A stretch of DNA of 64,000 nt from Cymbomonas tetramitiformis (GCA_001247695.2 LGRX02025900.1:1-64000), one strand, 5' to 3'. Shown: positions 32,777 to 43,604, numbered from the stretch's first letter. Translations and numbers: made by a program. Notes: generated by a model not told the origin, from the letters alone.

Positions 32777-35116
32777 CTACTCGGGGTCAAAGTTCAGAGG
32801 GGCACCGTCACCACAATGTCCACGGTAGTAGCCTGTAGCACCGCTCTCCAGTGGGTCAGGCGGCCGGTGAACCACCGTCGCAGCACCCAGGGAGTGCAGT
32901 ACTGCATCCAGAGTGACGGGGTCCAGCTCGGAAATACCAGGGTAGATGCATAAATCCTCTCTGCACAGCACAGGCTGCGGTGCAGCCCGACCCGATACCT
33001 GCACAGAGCCGATGTCATTGGCCGCCGTGTAGGCGGCAGCCCCCACACCCATGATCGAGATGAAAAGAATGAGGGAGATAAAGTAAGGAAACCCCCACGG
33101 GCCCGCGTGTGCGGGGAAGCCCCATGGCGGCTTGCCACATCCGTAGGTGCGTGGAGCACCACCAGACTCAGGCACGTGGGCTGCGGGCTCTGACGCATGA
33201 TTCGCCGAGATGGCCGGAGCCCGCGGCTTGACGGCGAAGCTGCCGTCTGCAAAATCCTCGTAGTCGTCGGTGTCGTAGCCGGTCAAGTCAACCGGCGCAA
33301 CCGCGGCGTGGTTGACAGTCTCCACAACCCCCGCGAATTCACCGCCCGACTTCTCCGTGGTGGTTACCCGCGTCGATTGAAGGGACACGGGCGGGCCGTA
33401 GCCGTAGAGCTCCAGGAGCTCAGCCTCATTCTCCAAGACAGGCCTTGATAGCAGGGGCCGGCACGGCGGACGTGCCGATGCCGCCGCACCACCTGCCGGA
33501 ACCTGCTCCTCCGGTGTGATACCTGCGCCTGCAGCGTCACACACCAGAGCCGAAGCCTGCGTCGCAATGCCCCCAGGCGGCGGGAAAGAGGCGTGAGTGT
33601 AATGTACCTTAGGCGCCACCGCCGCGTTGACCTCCGCCGCGAGGTCGTCCAGCCGCTGCAGGATGTCGTCACCGGACGTCTCCGCCACCGGCGTCACCGC
33701 GCCAACGGAGAAGCCGTAGGCCGACACGTCGACGCCCCCCACAACACCTCCGCACAGCACCGCTGGCGGACCGTACGCCGTCGCCGCGCGGGCAAAAGCC
33801 TCAGCGCCATCATCTGCCGCCTCCTGGAAGAGAGCACACATGGCCAGCGCATGGACCCCCTCCGCATCCTCCTCGTCGATGGGTACGCAGAAAGCTGCGG
33901 CGGAAGTAGGGGAATGTTGGCGACCGCCAAGAGGGCAGTCGCGGTAGAAGTGGTAAAGATCCTTACCAGTCTTCTTGCAGCGGGTACACAACGGCTTAGC
34001 CCGCTGCTCGTCACGATCGTAGCCCACTGCCGGTGGGGATTGGACCCCCATGCGGAAGCCCCGCTGCGACTGCCCGCGCTGCTGCTGCTGCCGGCGCTGT
34101 CCGTGCTGTCGCGGCGGCGGGTCCTGCTGCCGCTGCACCACCGGCGGAGCCGCCTCGTACCTTTGCTGAACCAGCGCGGTCAGCTCGCTGATCTTGTCCA
34201 GCAGCGCCTGGTGCTCGCTGCTGGTGAGCAGGGCCGACGTGTCACCACCTGCGGGCTTGGCCAGGGAGGCCTTCCCAACGTCCGTCTGCGCCCATGCCTG
34301 GTAAATCTCGACGACCAAAGAGCGCAAGGCCACAAGGGAAACCGACGCGAGGTCAGTCACCATGGGGTAACGCACCTTGACCGCGGCGTAGAACACCGGG
34401 TCAAGCCTGCTGTACATGCTGAGCTTCCTGGTGGCCTCAGTGGGCGCGGTCCAGTCGGCCGCCTTGTTATCCCGCACCAAACGCTGTTCCCGAGCCAAAA
34501 TCGGCTGCGGGTCAACGTTCGCGGGATAACTAAGCGCGGCATGCTCCTGCTGGAAGGACTCCCGCAACGCCACCGGCACGCTGCGCTTCACGATGTCCAC
34601 CAGCGCACGCCGTCCATCTCGGTCGGCAGACGCGTCCGTACCCGTAAGCCAGACGTGGGCGTTGCTGTGCTTCTCGATGATAAGCCCGAGCACGTCGTAC
34701 AGCAAGGCGTTCACCTTGGTCACCACCAGAGCCTGGGGGTCGTCAAGGTCGAACGAGACGAGGTCCAGCCCAGCGGACTCAAACTCCGTACGCAGCTGAA
34801 CCACCACGTCGGAGAGGAGACCCGCGTCAGCCGTGCCGCTGAAATAATGCTTCTTGTCGCCAAGGATATCCTCGCGGATACCCTTGGCCCATGTCCGATG
34901 GAGCCGCCCCTTGTAGACCTCGTCCACAAGCTTGGACTGCTCCTGCAGATACTTCCTCGTCGCAACGTCGGCGTCGGTGTTGGAAGTAGGGTCGGGGTTC
35001 GTAATAGCCGGTGATCTAGCCGTCGGCGTGTTGCGAACCGCGTCGGTGAGCCTCAGCGAGGCGTCGATGTCGGAGTCCCTCGTGAGGGACCGTTTTGCTC
35101 TAGTGGATACACCCAT
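32777..35116 (-). CDS. gag: Gag polyprotein, family B (779 aa)
   Basis: The only intact gag in the window. Starting at ATG 35116 it shows a basic STRAKRSL segment, then a long helical capsid-like region with TWAKGIREDILG, QLRTEF and ADRDGRRALVDIV. KVRYPM and QAWAQTD follow, then a Gln/Arg-rich basic stretch and a zinc knuckle at Cys377, Cys380, His389 and Cys394 (CX2CX8HX4C). Next come a Gly/Ala/Pro-rich region, the acidic motif DLTGYDTDDYEDFADG, one hydrophobic span at about 678-700 and the tail motif PPDPLESG near residue 757. It presumably packages element RNA. The C-terminal membrane-like segment is unusual for Gag and is shared with family A. Before a MITE inserted at 35140-35382, the frame extended 82 codons further upstream. 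Confidence 0.85.
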   Translation of the reverse strand: MGVSTRAKRSLTRDSDIDASLRLTDAVRNTPTARSPAITNPDPTSNTDADVATRKYLQEQSKLVDEVYKGRLHRTWAKGIREDILGDKKHYFSGTADAGLLSDVVVQLRTEFESAGLDLVSFDLDDPQALVVTKVNALLYDVLGLIIEKHSNAHVWLTGTDASADRDGRRALVDIVKRSVPVALRESFQQEHAALSYPANVDPQPILAREQRLVRDNKAADWTAPTEATRKLSMYSRLDPVFYAAVKVRYPMVTDLASVSLVALRSLVVEIYQAWAQTDVGKASLAKPAGGDTSALLTSSEHQALLDKISELTALVQQRYEAAPPVVQRQQDPPPRQHGQRRQQQQRGQSQRGFRMGVQSPPAVGYDRDEQRAKPLCTRCKKTGKDLYHFYRDCPLGGRQHSPTSAAAFCVPIDEEDAEGVHALAMCALFQEAADDGAEAFARAATAYGPPAVLCGGVVGGVDVSAYGFSVGAVTPVAETSGDDILQRLDDLAAEVNAAVAPKVHYTHASFPPPGGIATQASALVCDAAGAGITPEEQVPAGGAAASARPPCRPLLSRPVLENEAELLELYGYGPPVSLQSTRVTTTEKSGGEFAGVVETVNHAAVAPVDLTGYDTDDYEDFADGSFAVKPRAPAISANHASEPAAHVPESGGAPRTYGCGKPPWGFPAHAGPWGFPYFISLILFISIMGVGAAAYTAANDIGSVQVSGRAAPQPVLCREDLCIYPGISELDPVTLDAVLHSLGAATVVHRPPDPLESGATGYYRGHCGDGAPLNFDPE

Positions 35117-35139
35117 AACTCTGAAAGCCTGATGGGAGG

Positions 35140-35382
35140 CAGGGCTCTATATCGGTTTGGATTTTCGGTATCGATACAATCCGATATCCGAAAAACGGTA
35201 TCGATAATCGGCACAATCGATAAATAATCGATTATTTGAGCATTTATATTTATTTTGTCATAAATCAAATATGGAACGCAAAAATCTGCACAATCCATAG
35301 TTTGATATTGTAATCCGATAATCGGCGATAAATACGATATATCGATAGTATCGGTTATCGGAAATAACGATATAGAGCCTTG
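35140..35382. mobile_element. hAT-like MITE between leader and gag of B1
   Basis: 243 bp, AT-rich, with terminal repeats CAGGGCTCTATATCG (left) and CAAGGCTCTATATCG (right, complementary strand). The 8-bp duplication ATGGGAGG lies at 35132-35139 and 35383-35390. The interior is full of TATCGATA-type inverted motifs. Its removal with one TSD (251 bp) puts the ORF starting at 35613 in frame with gag. Confidence 0.92.
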
Positions 35383-35390
35383 ATGGGAGG

Positions 35391-35613
35391 TGGTACGCCG
35401 GGGCGCGTTCGGGTAATGTCGTGGGGAAGATGCGACGCCACAGTTACGGAAGGAGCGGTAGAGCCATGCGAGCGAGGGGCACTGGAAGACGTTGTCGAGG
35501 TCGAAGGTGCTCGAGCCACCAGCCCAAAAATCGGTAGCAAGCGGGATCAGGGCAAGCGTAATACCGTAAATGAACATCGCGTCGACTAGGCCCGGTCCAG
35601 GTCGAACCCCCAT
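35391..35613 (-). CDS. Gag B leader with hydrophobic N-terminus, split by MITE
   Basis: ATG at 35613. The leader has a hydrophobic run at about residues 12-32 (MFIYGITLALIPLATDF), then WAGG, STFDLDN and a Cys-containing block before reaching the MITE target at 35390. Equivalent leaders occur at 41264-41383 (VTVFWAGVRDTFDFD) and, broken, at 8813 and 8090 (WAGAPDTFDHDD), so the segment is conserved. Subtracting MITE plus TSD leaves 246 nt (82 codons) between this ATG and the gag ATG, with no stop. The original product was therefore probably a Gag with a signal-anchor-like N-terminus. Confidence 0.7.
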
Positions 35614-35768
35614 AGCTGCGGCTCAAAACGCTCACCGCAAACAGCTCATCTCAAAATTCCCGTGAGTCCCCAAACGCGCCGTCGCGCACCACCTCTCCAA
35701 GCGGCCGCTTTAGCCAATCATGGCCAAACTGGCTGTGGAATATAGCGTGGAATGGGTCCACGACCTAC

Positions 35769-36024
35769 TGGAATATCCCGGTTCAAGATATCAGACAGTC
35801 AGTGAACCAATATAGATAAACTCGTATAATAAATAAACCCTAAGCTAGATATACCCGGAACGGTCACGGAGTCGGAACGGTCTCGAGGCTAGCTACCTGT
35901 GACACTCGGTGTGTCACAGCACAGGCCTACGGATCAGTCACGGTCCAGTGTTGGCTACCTAGGAATCTGTCATAGGGGCCTGCACCGGGACTCCCGGTCA
36001 GGGCTGCCTATACAGATTTCAGCA
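35769..36024 (-). repeat. 5' LTR of element B1
   Basis: 256-bp partner of 32198-32453. In sense orientation it ends GGATATTCCA, followed by GTAGGTCGTGGACCC, where the primer-binding site should be. The same sequence follows the LTR at 41105. Confidence 0.92.
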
Positions 36025-36302
36025 ATGTCGTACAGCTTGCCCACTTCCACGTGTTCCAGCAGAGGAGCTACGTCCTGTAGGGTTGCCCCAGCCATGAGCC
36101 TCCACCCAGTGGCCATGAGTACGTCGCCAGGGGCATCTCTAAAAGTGACAGATACCACGGGTTGCTTATCTTTGGTACGTGATAAGCTGCGTGATTTGCT
36201 TTCGCATATAGCAAAAACACGGAATTTAAGACTGGATAGGTCCTCATCGTTCTCAAACTTAGTCTTCAGGGTGCCAAACCAAGTTTTGGAAAATTGAGAC
36301 AT
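36025..36302 (-). CDS. N-terminal gene fragment cut by LTR, unrecognised
   Basis: ATG at 36302. About 92 codons run to the family B LTR, which then supplies foreign codons to a stop at 35970. The product begins MSQFSKTWFGTLKTKF and has alternating hydrophobic/charged residues suggestive of a beta-rich fold (FRVFAICESK, QPVVSVTFRDAP, VEVGKLYDI). An OB-fold-like protein is one possibility by general appearance, but there is no firm motif. It is probably a first exon or the start of an interrupted gene. It borders the tandem array and has no second copy in the window. Confidence 0.5.
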
Positions 36303-36539
36303 GTTGAAGTTAAAGTTGCTTTGATGTATATTTTTGAATTCAGAAATGATAACAATAAGAGTCGTTGATAATTTATATGTTGATACATAGGGGCACTGTC
36401 ACAAATTTAGATGAATGTGTGTGGCCATAATGATCGCCAAATGTCGTCATCAAAGCATGCCAATTGTCAAATGTGTTACATTTGTAGCGTATCAACAATT
36501 ATTTGCATTTTATATCAATTTGATGGTTGAAATTACTTT
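36303..36539. other. AT-rich 5' region of the cut gene
   Basis: Short AT-rich stretch upstream of the ATG at 36302 and before the first array unit. No ORF or repeat copy is seen. Confidence 0.4.
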
Positions 36540-38625
36540 GAGAAAACTCTGATTTCATCAATTATTCATGTATCAATCGATGTGATTGGCCAAACAAATA
36601 TGTTTCATTTTGAACCAAAGATGAAGCGAAATTGTTCATCTTTCAAATCTCAAGCTGATTTCATAGTAATATGTTGTCAATTGCAATTGGTGAACAAACA
36701 AATCAAATCAAATTGTGTTGTACTATTCAAATCTCAAGATAGTTGTGATTCATTGTTTAAATATTCGATCATATTTGATCATTGATTGGTTGTAAATTTT
36801 GATGTGAAATTTGTCTTAGATATCGTGAGTGGTCTATGGTTAATAGACACTGAGAGGCCCACATGTGGACAGAGGGCAGAAGTGGTTGTGGTGTGGTTGC
36901 AGTGTAAGGCAGGGCGAGGGGAGGGGGTGGTCGTTAGGGGTGTGACAAGGAATAGTGGGGGACTTATTGGTATGGGGTTGATACAAGGTATGTCAGAACA
37001 AAGAAAGAAAATGATGGATCGTGACTATGATAAACCAAGTGACCAAATAAACACGGTGACGTGCGGTAAGCGGTTAACTAGATCGCGGCGGTTATAAGAT
37101 ATAGGTTCGTGCACCCAAGCCCCACCCGGCCAATTGTGATCGAAGCATGCGATGGCATTGACCCCCCAATCATGCGCCCTCCTCCCCCGACCAAACATTC
37201 AGCATCCAACACCCCCCAACACATTTCAGTCCAGTGGGGAGAGGGCGAACCCCTTCTCCTCCCCCCAAAATAAAAATGTAATGTAAGCGGCCATGGGCCC
37301 AGCTCATATGGTTCGACGTTCATGACAGTGTCATCAGCCTTCATTTTCGCAGATTTGCGTGTCACTGAGTCTCAATGTCTGATGTGTCCTTGGCGACCAC
37401 ATCCAAATATTTAAACAGGTTTTATATTATAAATTATTTATTTTAAATTTATTATAATAAGCGTGACAGATCAAACAGCGACGCATGCGCATGACGCTGA
37501 CGATGATTATCAAAAAGCGTCATGCATGATGGATGATGACAGCGAACGAAAGCGTCATGCATGATGACAACGATCAAGAAGCGTCTACACGATGACATGA
37601 CAGCGTCTACCAATGACAACAAAGGGGCGACAACCTAATGATTACGATTTCCCCCAAAACATTTATACACAAAAGTTTGACATAAAAAACCAGATTTTTC
37701 AAAGATGTGACAAACTCCCGCTTTACTGTCGTGTCATGTCATGTCATGTCGTGTTACTGTCATAATTAAAAAGAGCGTGAGCGCAAAAAGCGTGACAGTC
37801 GAAAAGCGTAAAAGCGTCAAAGCGTCAAAGCGTCAAAGCGTCAAAGAATAAAATTTAATAAATAATAAGCCGTCGATTCCCCTACGGGTCACGGCCACCC
37901 CTGTGGGGGGGAGGGGAGGTTTTCCCCCACACACCCCCCCCCAAAAAAATGTGAGAAGCAGCTTGCTTTCCATCGGAGTTCGGCCAGCCCATACAGCTGA
38001 CGTTCATGGTCGATTCCCCTACGGGTCACGGCCTAGTGGGGAGAGTCCCCCCACACCCCCAAAAAGAAATGTAAGCGCCTTGATTTTCATCGCGATACGG
38101 GCTCGGACAAACATTACGTACAGCTGACGTTCATTTCATTGTCATCAACTTTCATTCTCGAAGCTTTAAGCTTTACAGACTGCGTCTCATGTCATATCAT
38201 ACGTCTAACGTCTTATGTGTCAATGTCCAGTCGACCACATCCAAATATTTATACCGTCAATTAAGTCTTCGTCTTATTTCAAAATTAAATAAGTCATATT
38301 TAAAATAATACTACAGTGTTAAGTTATACAGTGCTAAGTTATATTTATAATCGACAGTCGTGACACTGTGCAATTCCAATAAAATTAAAAATATATATAT
38401 TATATTCACCAATTAAATATAAAGAGGCTGTGTATTGAATATTCTAAATATCAAATTATATACTGCCGCGTGCGACACATACTTATCCACGACACAAGAA
38501 TCGTTTCGCAGTTTTCATCTAAATATCAAATTATATACTGCCGCGTGCGACACATACTTATCCACGACACACGAATCGTTTCGACGCTAAAGTGCGTAGC
38601 AGGGGTTAAATTGAGTGGGTGTAAC

Positions 38626-38696
38626 GCGTGACGCTCGAAAAGCGTCACGCTCGAAAAGCGTCACGCTCGAAAAGCGTTACGCTCGAAAAGCGTGAC
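38626..38696. repeat. 16-bp GCGTGACGCTCGAAAA array (R1)
   Basis: About four copies of the 16-mer with G/C alternation at the centre of GCGTSACGC. The longest version is at 43605-43742. Confidence 0.9.
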
Positions 38697-38988
38697 ACAA
38701 AGCAATGTTCGTTTTGGAATAGCTGGTTTTCGGCGAAATGAACCTTTAAAAATTTATAGGGGGTACGTGAACGTACAGGTGGGGAAAAATCCAAATTCCT
38801 CAATTCTAAATTTTGCATTGTTACCGTCAAATTGTGAGTGAACGCGGAGGTGCAAAAGGAATGTTGTGAAGTATTGAATAACAAATGTTTAGAAAAGCAA
38901 GTGGCATCGGCAATGAACACAAGGGTATTATTTGGGATACTTACGGAACTAGATATTGCTATGTTGTCCAACCATATTGACACTGTTA

Positions 38989-39238
38989 TGACGGAAAGGG
39001 AGAACTGAGGGTATATATATAAGATATATATATGCACGATATGTCACAGAAAACACAGTGCCGGGTGCTCGGAAACGGAATAGCAATAAACTGGTAAGAC
39101 ATACAGACGGACTATCTAACTAGAGAAGGCTAAAGTGACGGAGACACGGTCACGTGTGACACATGCCACACACAGTGAGGGGTGACGCAAGGAGAAGCAG
39201 GCCCCCATACAGTGGGGGGGAAATCGGCTTCCCCGTGA
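38989..39238 (-). repeat. LTR of element D (left)
   Basis: 250 bp, partner of 40532-40780. It contains TATATATATAAGATATATAT and the stretch CCCCATACAGTGGGGGGG near its right end. Confidence 0.92.
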
Positions 39239-40531
39239 CACCACCTCACCCCGAAGGTGTGAGTGGCAATCCCAGAGCAAGCAAACCCTAAAACCTAAAC
39301 CCAATGTCACTTAATGTCAGAGTTCAACAAAGGGCCCATAGCGGCCAGCTAACAGCTGGCAAGATGCGGATAAACTCTGTAAGCTAATTGCGGCTAAGTC
39401 TAGAATTGGTTGGCTGCAGTTGGTTGCGTGTGATCGTGCTTTCACTGAGTGGTGGCGGCGGTGTTCTCGAAGATGTCGAGGGGCATCCAGGTGATAAATT
39501 AACCAACCCCTGTGCGGTGCCAGAGCCAAAAGTAGCCTGGCACCACCAGAGCGAATGCGTCGATGAGAAGGGGCTGGGGGGGTGGAAGGTGAAAAATGCG
39601 GTAAGGGGGCGCGATCGAGCGCATTGGGAATGGCTCGAAAGGAACGATGGTGAGGGGCGAAGTGGGCGTGGCAACATCACCACACACCACTAGATGGTGA
39701 ACAGGTGGGGTGCAAGGCGAGGGCGAAGGGAGTGGAGGGACGAAGTCGAAGGAGTCAAAGCACTCGTTGTCGATGGCGAACGCGATGGACTCGAGTTTGG
39801 TGCTTGGTGCGTAAGCACCACCAAGCACCACCACACCACAGCCAAAGGGAAGATGTTCTCGTCGAAGCGAGTCCAGGGCAGACCGAACCGCGGCCATACG
39901 CGCACGTTGGCGCAGCGAGGCCATGATCCCCGCGGCTGTAAAATCTGGAAGGCGCTTTGATAGGGTTTCGAGGCCTAAAGGTAACTTTTCGAAAAATTAA
40001 CCAAATCAAGCGATTAAGAAGTCAAATTGGGCCAGTTTTCGACGGGGAACACGGTGGTCACGTCAAAAATGCCGTAAGGTAAGGCAGTTTTCCGGCAGCA
40101 GAGGCGCTGCTGGCCAGAGCGTTGAAGGACGCCAAAGGAAGTAGCCGGCCAAGGTGAAGGAATAAGAGGGAAAGAGGGAATTTCGGCCGAGGGAAAACGT
40201 AGGAAACCTTGCTCGTTGACGGTAGGCAGCCCACGTGTTGATTCAAGGAAATTCGGTTGCGGTGAATGGCGCCGTAACCGCAAGGGACTTGGAAGGAAAT
40301 AAGTGGCCAGGGTGAAGGAATAAGAGGGAAACAGGGAATTCTGGCCCAGGGAAAACGCAGGAAACCTTTCTCGCTGACGGTAGGCAGCCCACGTGTTGCT
40401 TCAAGGAAATTCGGTTGCGGTGAATGGCGCCGTAACCGTAAGGGACTTTTCAGGGAACTTAGAATTGGCAAAAAACCAAAGCGAGTTGATGCCTACCGAA
40501 ACACCACTTAGCGTGAAGTGGGTCGATAACC

Positions 40532-40780
40532 TGACGGAAAGGGAGAACTGAGGGTATATATATAAGATATATATATGCACGATATGTCACAGAAAACACA
40601 GTGCCGGGTGCTCGGAAACGGAATAGCATAAACTGAGAAGGCAGACATACGGACTGACTAACTAGAGAAGGCTAACGTGACGGAGACACGGTCACGGGTG
40701 ACACATGCCACACACAGTGAGGGGTGACGCAAGGAGAAGCAGGCCCCCATACAGTGGGGGGGAAATCGGCTTCCCCGTGA
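40532..40780 (-). repeat. LTR of element D (right)
   Basis: 249 bp, partner of 38989-39238, with a few small indels around the AATAGCATAAACTGAGAAGG region. Confidence 0.92.
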
Positions 40781-40855
40781 TGTTAATATAAAGGTCAGGG
40801 TGAATATAAGATTTGGAAGCATAATTGGAATGTAATGTTATTAATTAAAACAAAG

Positions 40856-41383
40856 TGCTGAAATCTGTATAGGCAGCCCTGACTGGGAGTCCCGGTCAGG
40901 CCCCTATGACAGACTCCTAGGACCAACACTGGACTGCTGACTGATCTATAGGTTCGTGCTGTGACACACGCTGTGTCACAGGTAGGCTAGACTCCGAAAC
41001 CGTCCGAGACCGTTCCGGGTATATCTAGCTTAGGGTTTATTTATCTTATGAGTTTATCCACACAGTTCGGGAGTTTCTGATATCTAGTGAACTAGGATAT
41101 TCCAGTAGGTCGTGGCCCCATCCACGCTTTTATTCCACTTGCTGATTTGGCCATGATTGGCTAAACGGCCGCTTGGAGAGGTGGTGCGCACATGCGCGTT
41201 TGGGTGCGACTATGAATTATGGTATGAGTTGTTTGCGGTAAGCAACTGTGAGTCGTGGCGGCCATGGGGACCGCGCCTCGTTACGGACTAGTCTTAGCAA
41301 AGTTCGGATCCAGTTTTGCACCAGCACTGGCCCTGCTGGTTACTGTTTTCTGGGCTGGTGTTCGCGACACCTTCGACTTCGAC
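40856..41383 (+). mobile_element. Family B fragment: LTR plus leader
   Basis: A 249-bp LTR (40856-41104, TGCTGAAATC...ATATTCCA) is followed by the family B 5' untranslated region (GTAGGTCGTGG, TGATTGGCTAAACGGCCGCTT) and a leader ORF from ATG 41264. The element stops abruptly inside the leader at TTCGACTTCGAC. A 57-bp host segment (GGTGAATATAAG...ACAAAG) is directly repeated on both sides (40799-40855 and 41384-41440), far longer than a normal LTR-element TSD. Confidence 0.88.
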
Positions 41384-41668
41384 GGTGAATATAAGATTTG
41401 GAAGCATAATTGGAATGTAATGTTATTAATTAAAACAAAGTACCGAATAAAGAAATAGTATAGTTGTAATCTCAAATTTAAGGGCACATTAACAACAACA
41501 AACAAGATAAATAGTCGGGACATTTGAAGCATTCACCAATTGGCATATTTAATGTCAAGGCTAGGATTTGGAAATTAAGGTTACCTTATTAAGAAAATAC
41601 TCTGGTGAGATTTGAGGGTTGGCAATGCAGCTAGTAAAACTAAAATGTTATCTATTTACTACAGGTCA

Positions 41669-41880
41669 TTAAGATATCGAATGCAGGATTCCTCCGTTGA
41701 CACCCTTTTCTCGCAACTTCTGGAGAGCGGGAGGAATGTTTGTTTGAAGATGTGGGAACTCATGGATCTTTGCATCCAATGATGTGATAGCAAGTCTTCT
41801 GACCCTCAGCTCTTCAACACGAAGTGATTTCAGGAATTTATCCTGATCGATTGCATGTCCTCCGAAGTGAGCAAACTTTG
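41669..41880 (-). pseudogene. Exon-7 fragment of the spliced gene (unit R1)
   Basis: About 70 codons closely matching the end of the last exon at 49498-49997 (FGGHAID, LEELRVRRLAITSLDAK, PPALQKLREK). It then continues with GVNGGILHSIS and stop. This shows the natural C-terminus that is disrupted in the full gene. Upstream coding sequence is deleted: homology stops at GAAGTGAG and the next unit begins. Confidence 0.85.
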
Positions 41881-43604
41881 AGCAAACTCTGATTTCATCA
41901 ATCATTCATGTATTAATCGATGTGATTGGCCAAACAAATATGTTTCATTTTGAACCAAAGATGAAGCGAAATTGTTCATCTTTCAAATCTCAAGCTGATT
42001 TCATAGTAATATGTTGTCAATTGCAATTGGTGAACAAACAAATCAAATCAAATTGTGTTGTGCTATTCAAATCTCAAGATAGTTGTGATTCATTGTTTAA
42101 ATATTCGATCATATTTGATAATTGATTGGTTGTAAATTTTGATGTGAAATTTGTCTTAGATATCGTGAGTGGTCTATGGTTAATAGACACTGAGAGGCCC
42201 ACATGTGGACAGAGGGAAGTGGTTGTAATGTGGTCGCAGTGTAAGGCGGGGCGCGGGGAGGGGGTGGTCGTTAGGGGTGTGACAAGGAATAGTGGGGGAC
42301 TTATTGGTATGGGGTTGATACAACGTATGTCAGAACAAAGAAAGAAAATGATGGATCGTGACTATGATAAACCGGGTGACCAAATAAACACGGCGACGTG
42401 CGGTAAGCGGTTAACTAGATCGCGGCGATCCTTGGCGACCACATCCAAATATTTAAACAGGTTTTATATTATAAATTATTTATTTTAAATTTATTATAAA
42501 AAGCGTGACAGATCAAACAGCGATAGCGACGCATGACGCTGACGATGATTATCAAAAAGCGTCATGCATGATGGATGATGACAGCGAACGAAAGCGCCAT
42601 GCATGATGACAACGATCAAGAAGCGTCTACACGATGACAGCGTCTACCAATGACAGCAAAGGGGCGACAACCTAATGATTATGATTTCCCCCAAAACATT
42701 TATACACAAAAGTTTGACATAAAAAACCAGATTTTTCAAAGATGTGACAAACTCCCGCTTTACTGTCGTGTCATGTCATGTCGTGTTACTGTCATAATTA
42801 AAAAGGCGTGAGCGCAAAAAGCGTGACAGTCGAAAAGCGTCAAAGCGTAAAAGCGTCAAAGCGTCAAGGAATAAAATTTAATAAATAATAAGCCGTCGAT
42901 TCCCCTACGGGTCACGGCCACCCCTGTGGGGGGGAGGGGAGGTTTTCCCCCACACACCCCCCCCCAAAAAAATGTGAGAAGCAGCTTGCTTTCCATCGGA
43001 GTTCGGCCAGCCCATACAGCTGACGTTCATGGTCGATTCTACGGGTCACGGCCACCCAGGGGGAGTCCCCCCACACCCCAAAAAAAAAATGTGGAAGCAG
43101 CTTGATTTTCATCGCGATACGGGCTCGGCCAGCCCATACAGTACTGTACAGCTGACGTTCATTTCATTGTCATCAACTTTCATTCTCGAAGCTTTACGCT
43201 TGACAGACTGCGTCTCATGTCATGTCATACGTCTAACGTATAACGTCTTATGTGTCAATGTCCAGTCGACCACATCCAAATATTTATACCGTCAATTAAG
43301 TCTTCGTCCCTTTTTAAAATTAAATAAGTCATATTTAAAATAATACTACAGTGTTAAGTTATACAGTGCTAAGTTATATTTATAATCAACAGTCGTGACA
43401 CTGTGCAATTCCAATAAAATTAAAAATATATATATTATAATTATATTGACCAATTAAATATAAAGAGGCTTTGTATTGAATATTCTAAATATCAAATTAT
43501 ATACTGCCGCGTGCGACACATACTTATCCACGACACACGAATCGTTTCGCAGTTTTCATCTACGACGCTAAAGTGCGTAACAGGGGTTAAATTGAGTGGG
43601 TGTA

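Larger units (their letters stand above)
32198..36024 (-). mobile_element. LTR retroelement B1, gag-only
   Basis: Two 256-bp LTRs (32198-32453 and 35769-36024) enclose a long minus-strand gag and no pol. LTRs start TG and end CA in plus orientation, and GGGGTGGTG (complement of 32453-32461) abuts the 3' LTR. The 5-bp flanks differ (GCTAC left, ATGTC right), so the element lacks a simple TSD; its flanks are two unrelated broken genes (31020-32197 and 36025-36302). Inter-element recombination or a later rearrangement is likely. A hAT-like MITE sits between leader and gag. Confidence 0.88.
38989..40780 (-). mobile_element. Small LTR element D, gag remnant only
   Basis: LTRs 38989-39238 and 40532-40780 (about 250 bp, nearly identical) start TGACGG and end CCGTGA. 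The 5-bp TSD TGTTA lies at 38984-38988 and 40781-40785. A related array unit at about 48495 has the uninterrupted sequence CTGTTAATATAAAGG, an empty site. The interior is 1.3 kb. A minus-strand ORF (39499-39924, Pro-rich, with a short hydrophobic FALVVPGYFWLW stretch) may be a gag remnant. No pol. GGTGGTG (complement of 39239-39245) borders the 3' LTR as in the other families. A ~150-bp segment is tandemly duplicated at about 40140-40446. Confidence 0.92.
36540..41884. repeat. Tandem array unit R1
   Basis: The unit begins CTCTGATTTCATCAATTATTC and proceeds through CACATCCAAATATTTAAACAG, two ACGGGTCACGGCCACCC blocks, a GCGTGACGCTCGAAAA array and an exon-7 fragment, then joins the next unit start. 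Equivalent landmarks recur in R2 and R3 (for example CGGTTAACTAGATCGCGGCG at about 37073, 42410, 46635 and 52860). R1 is enlarged by the family D element (38989-40780) and a family B fragment (40856-41383). Small ORFs in the unit are not conserved as proteins between units. Confidence 0.85.

Noticed and set aside
33593..35014. 473-codon plus-strand ORF
   Set aside because: It is the antisense shadow of the intact gag B on the minus strand in GC-rich sequence. The minus-strand protein has the zinc knuckle and homologues.
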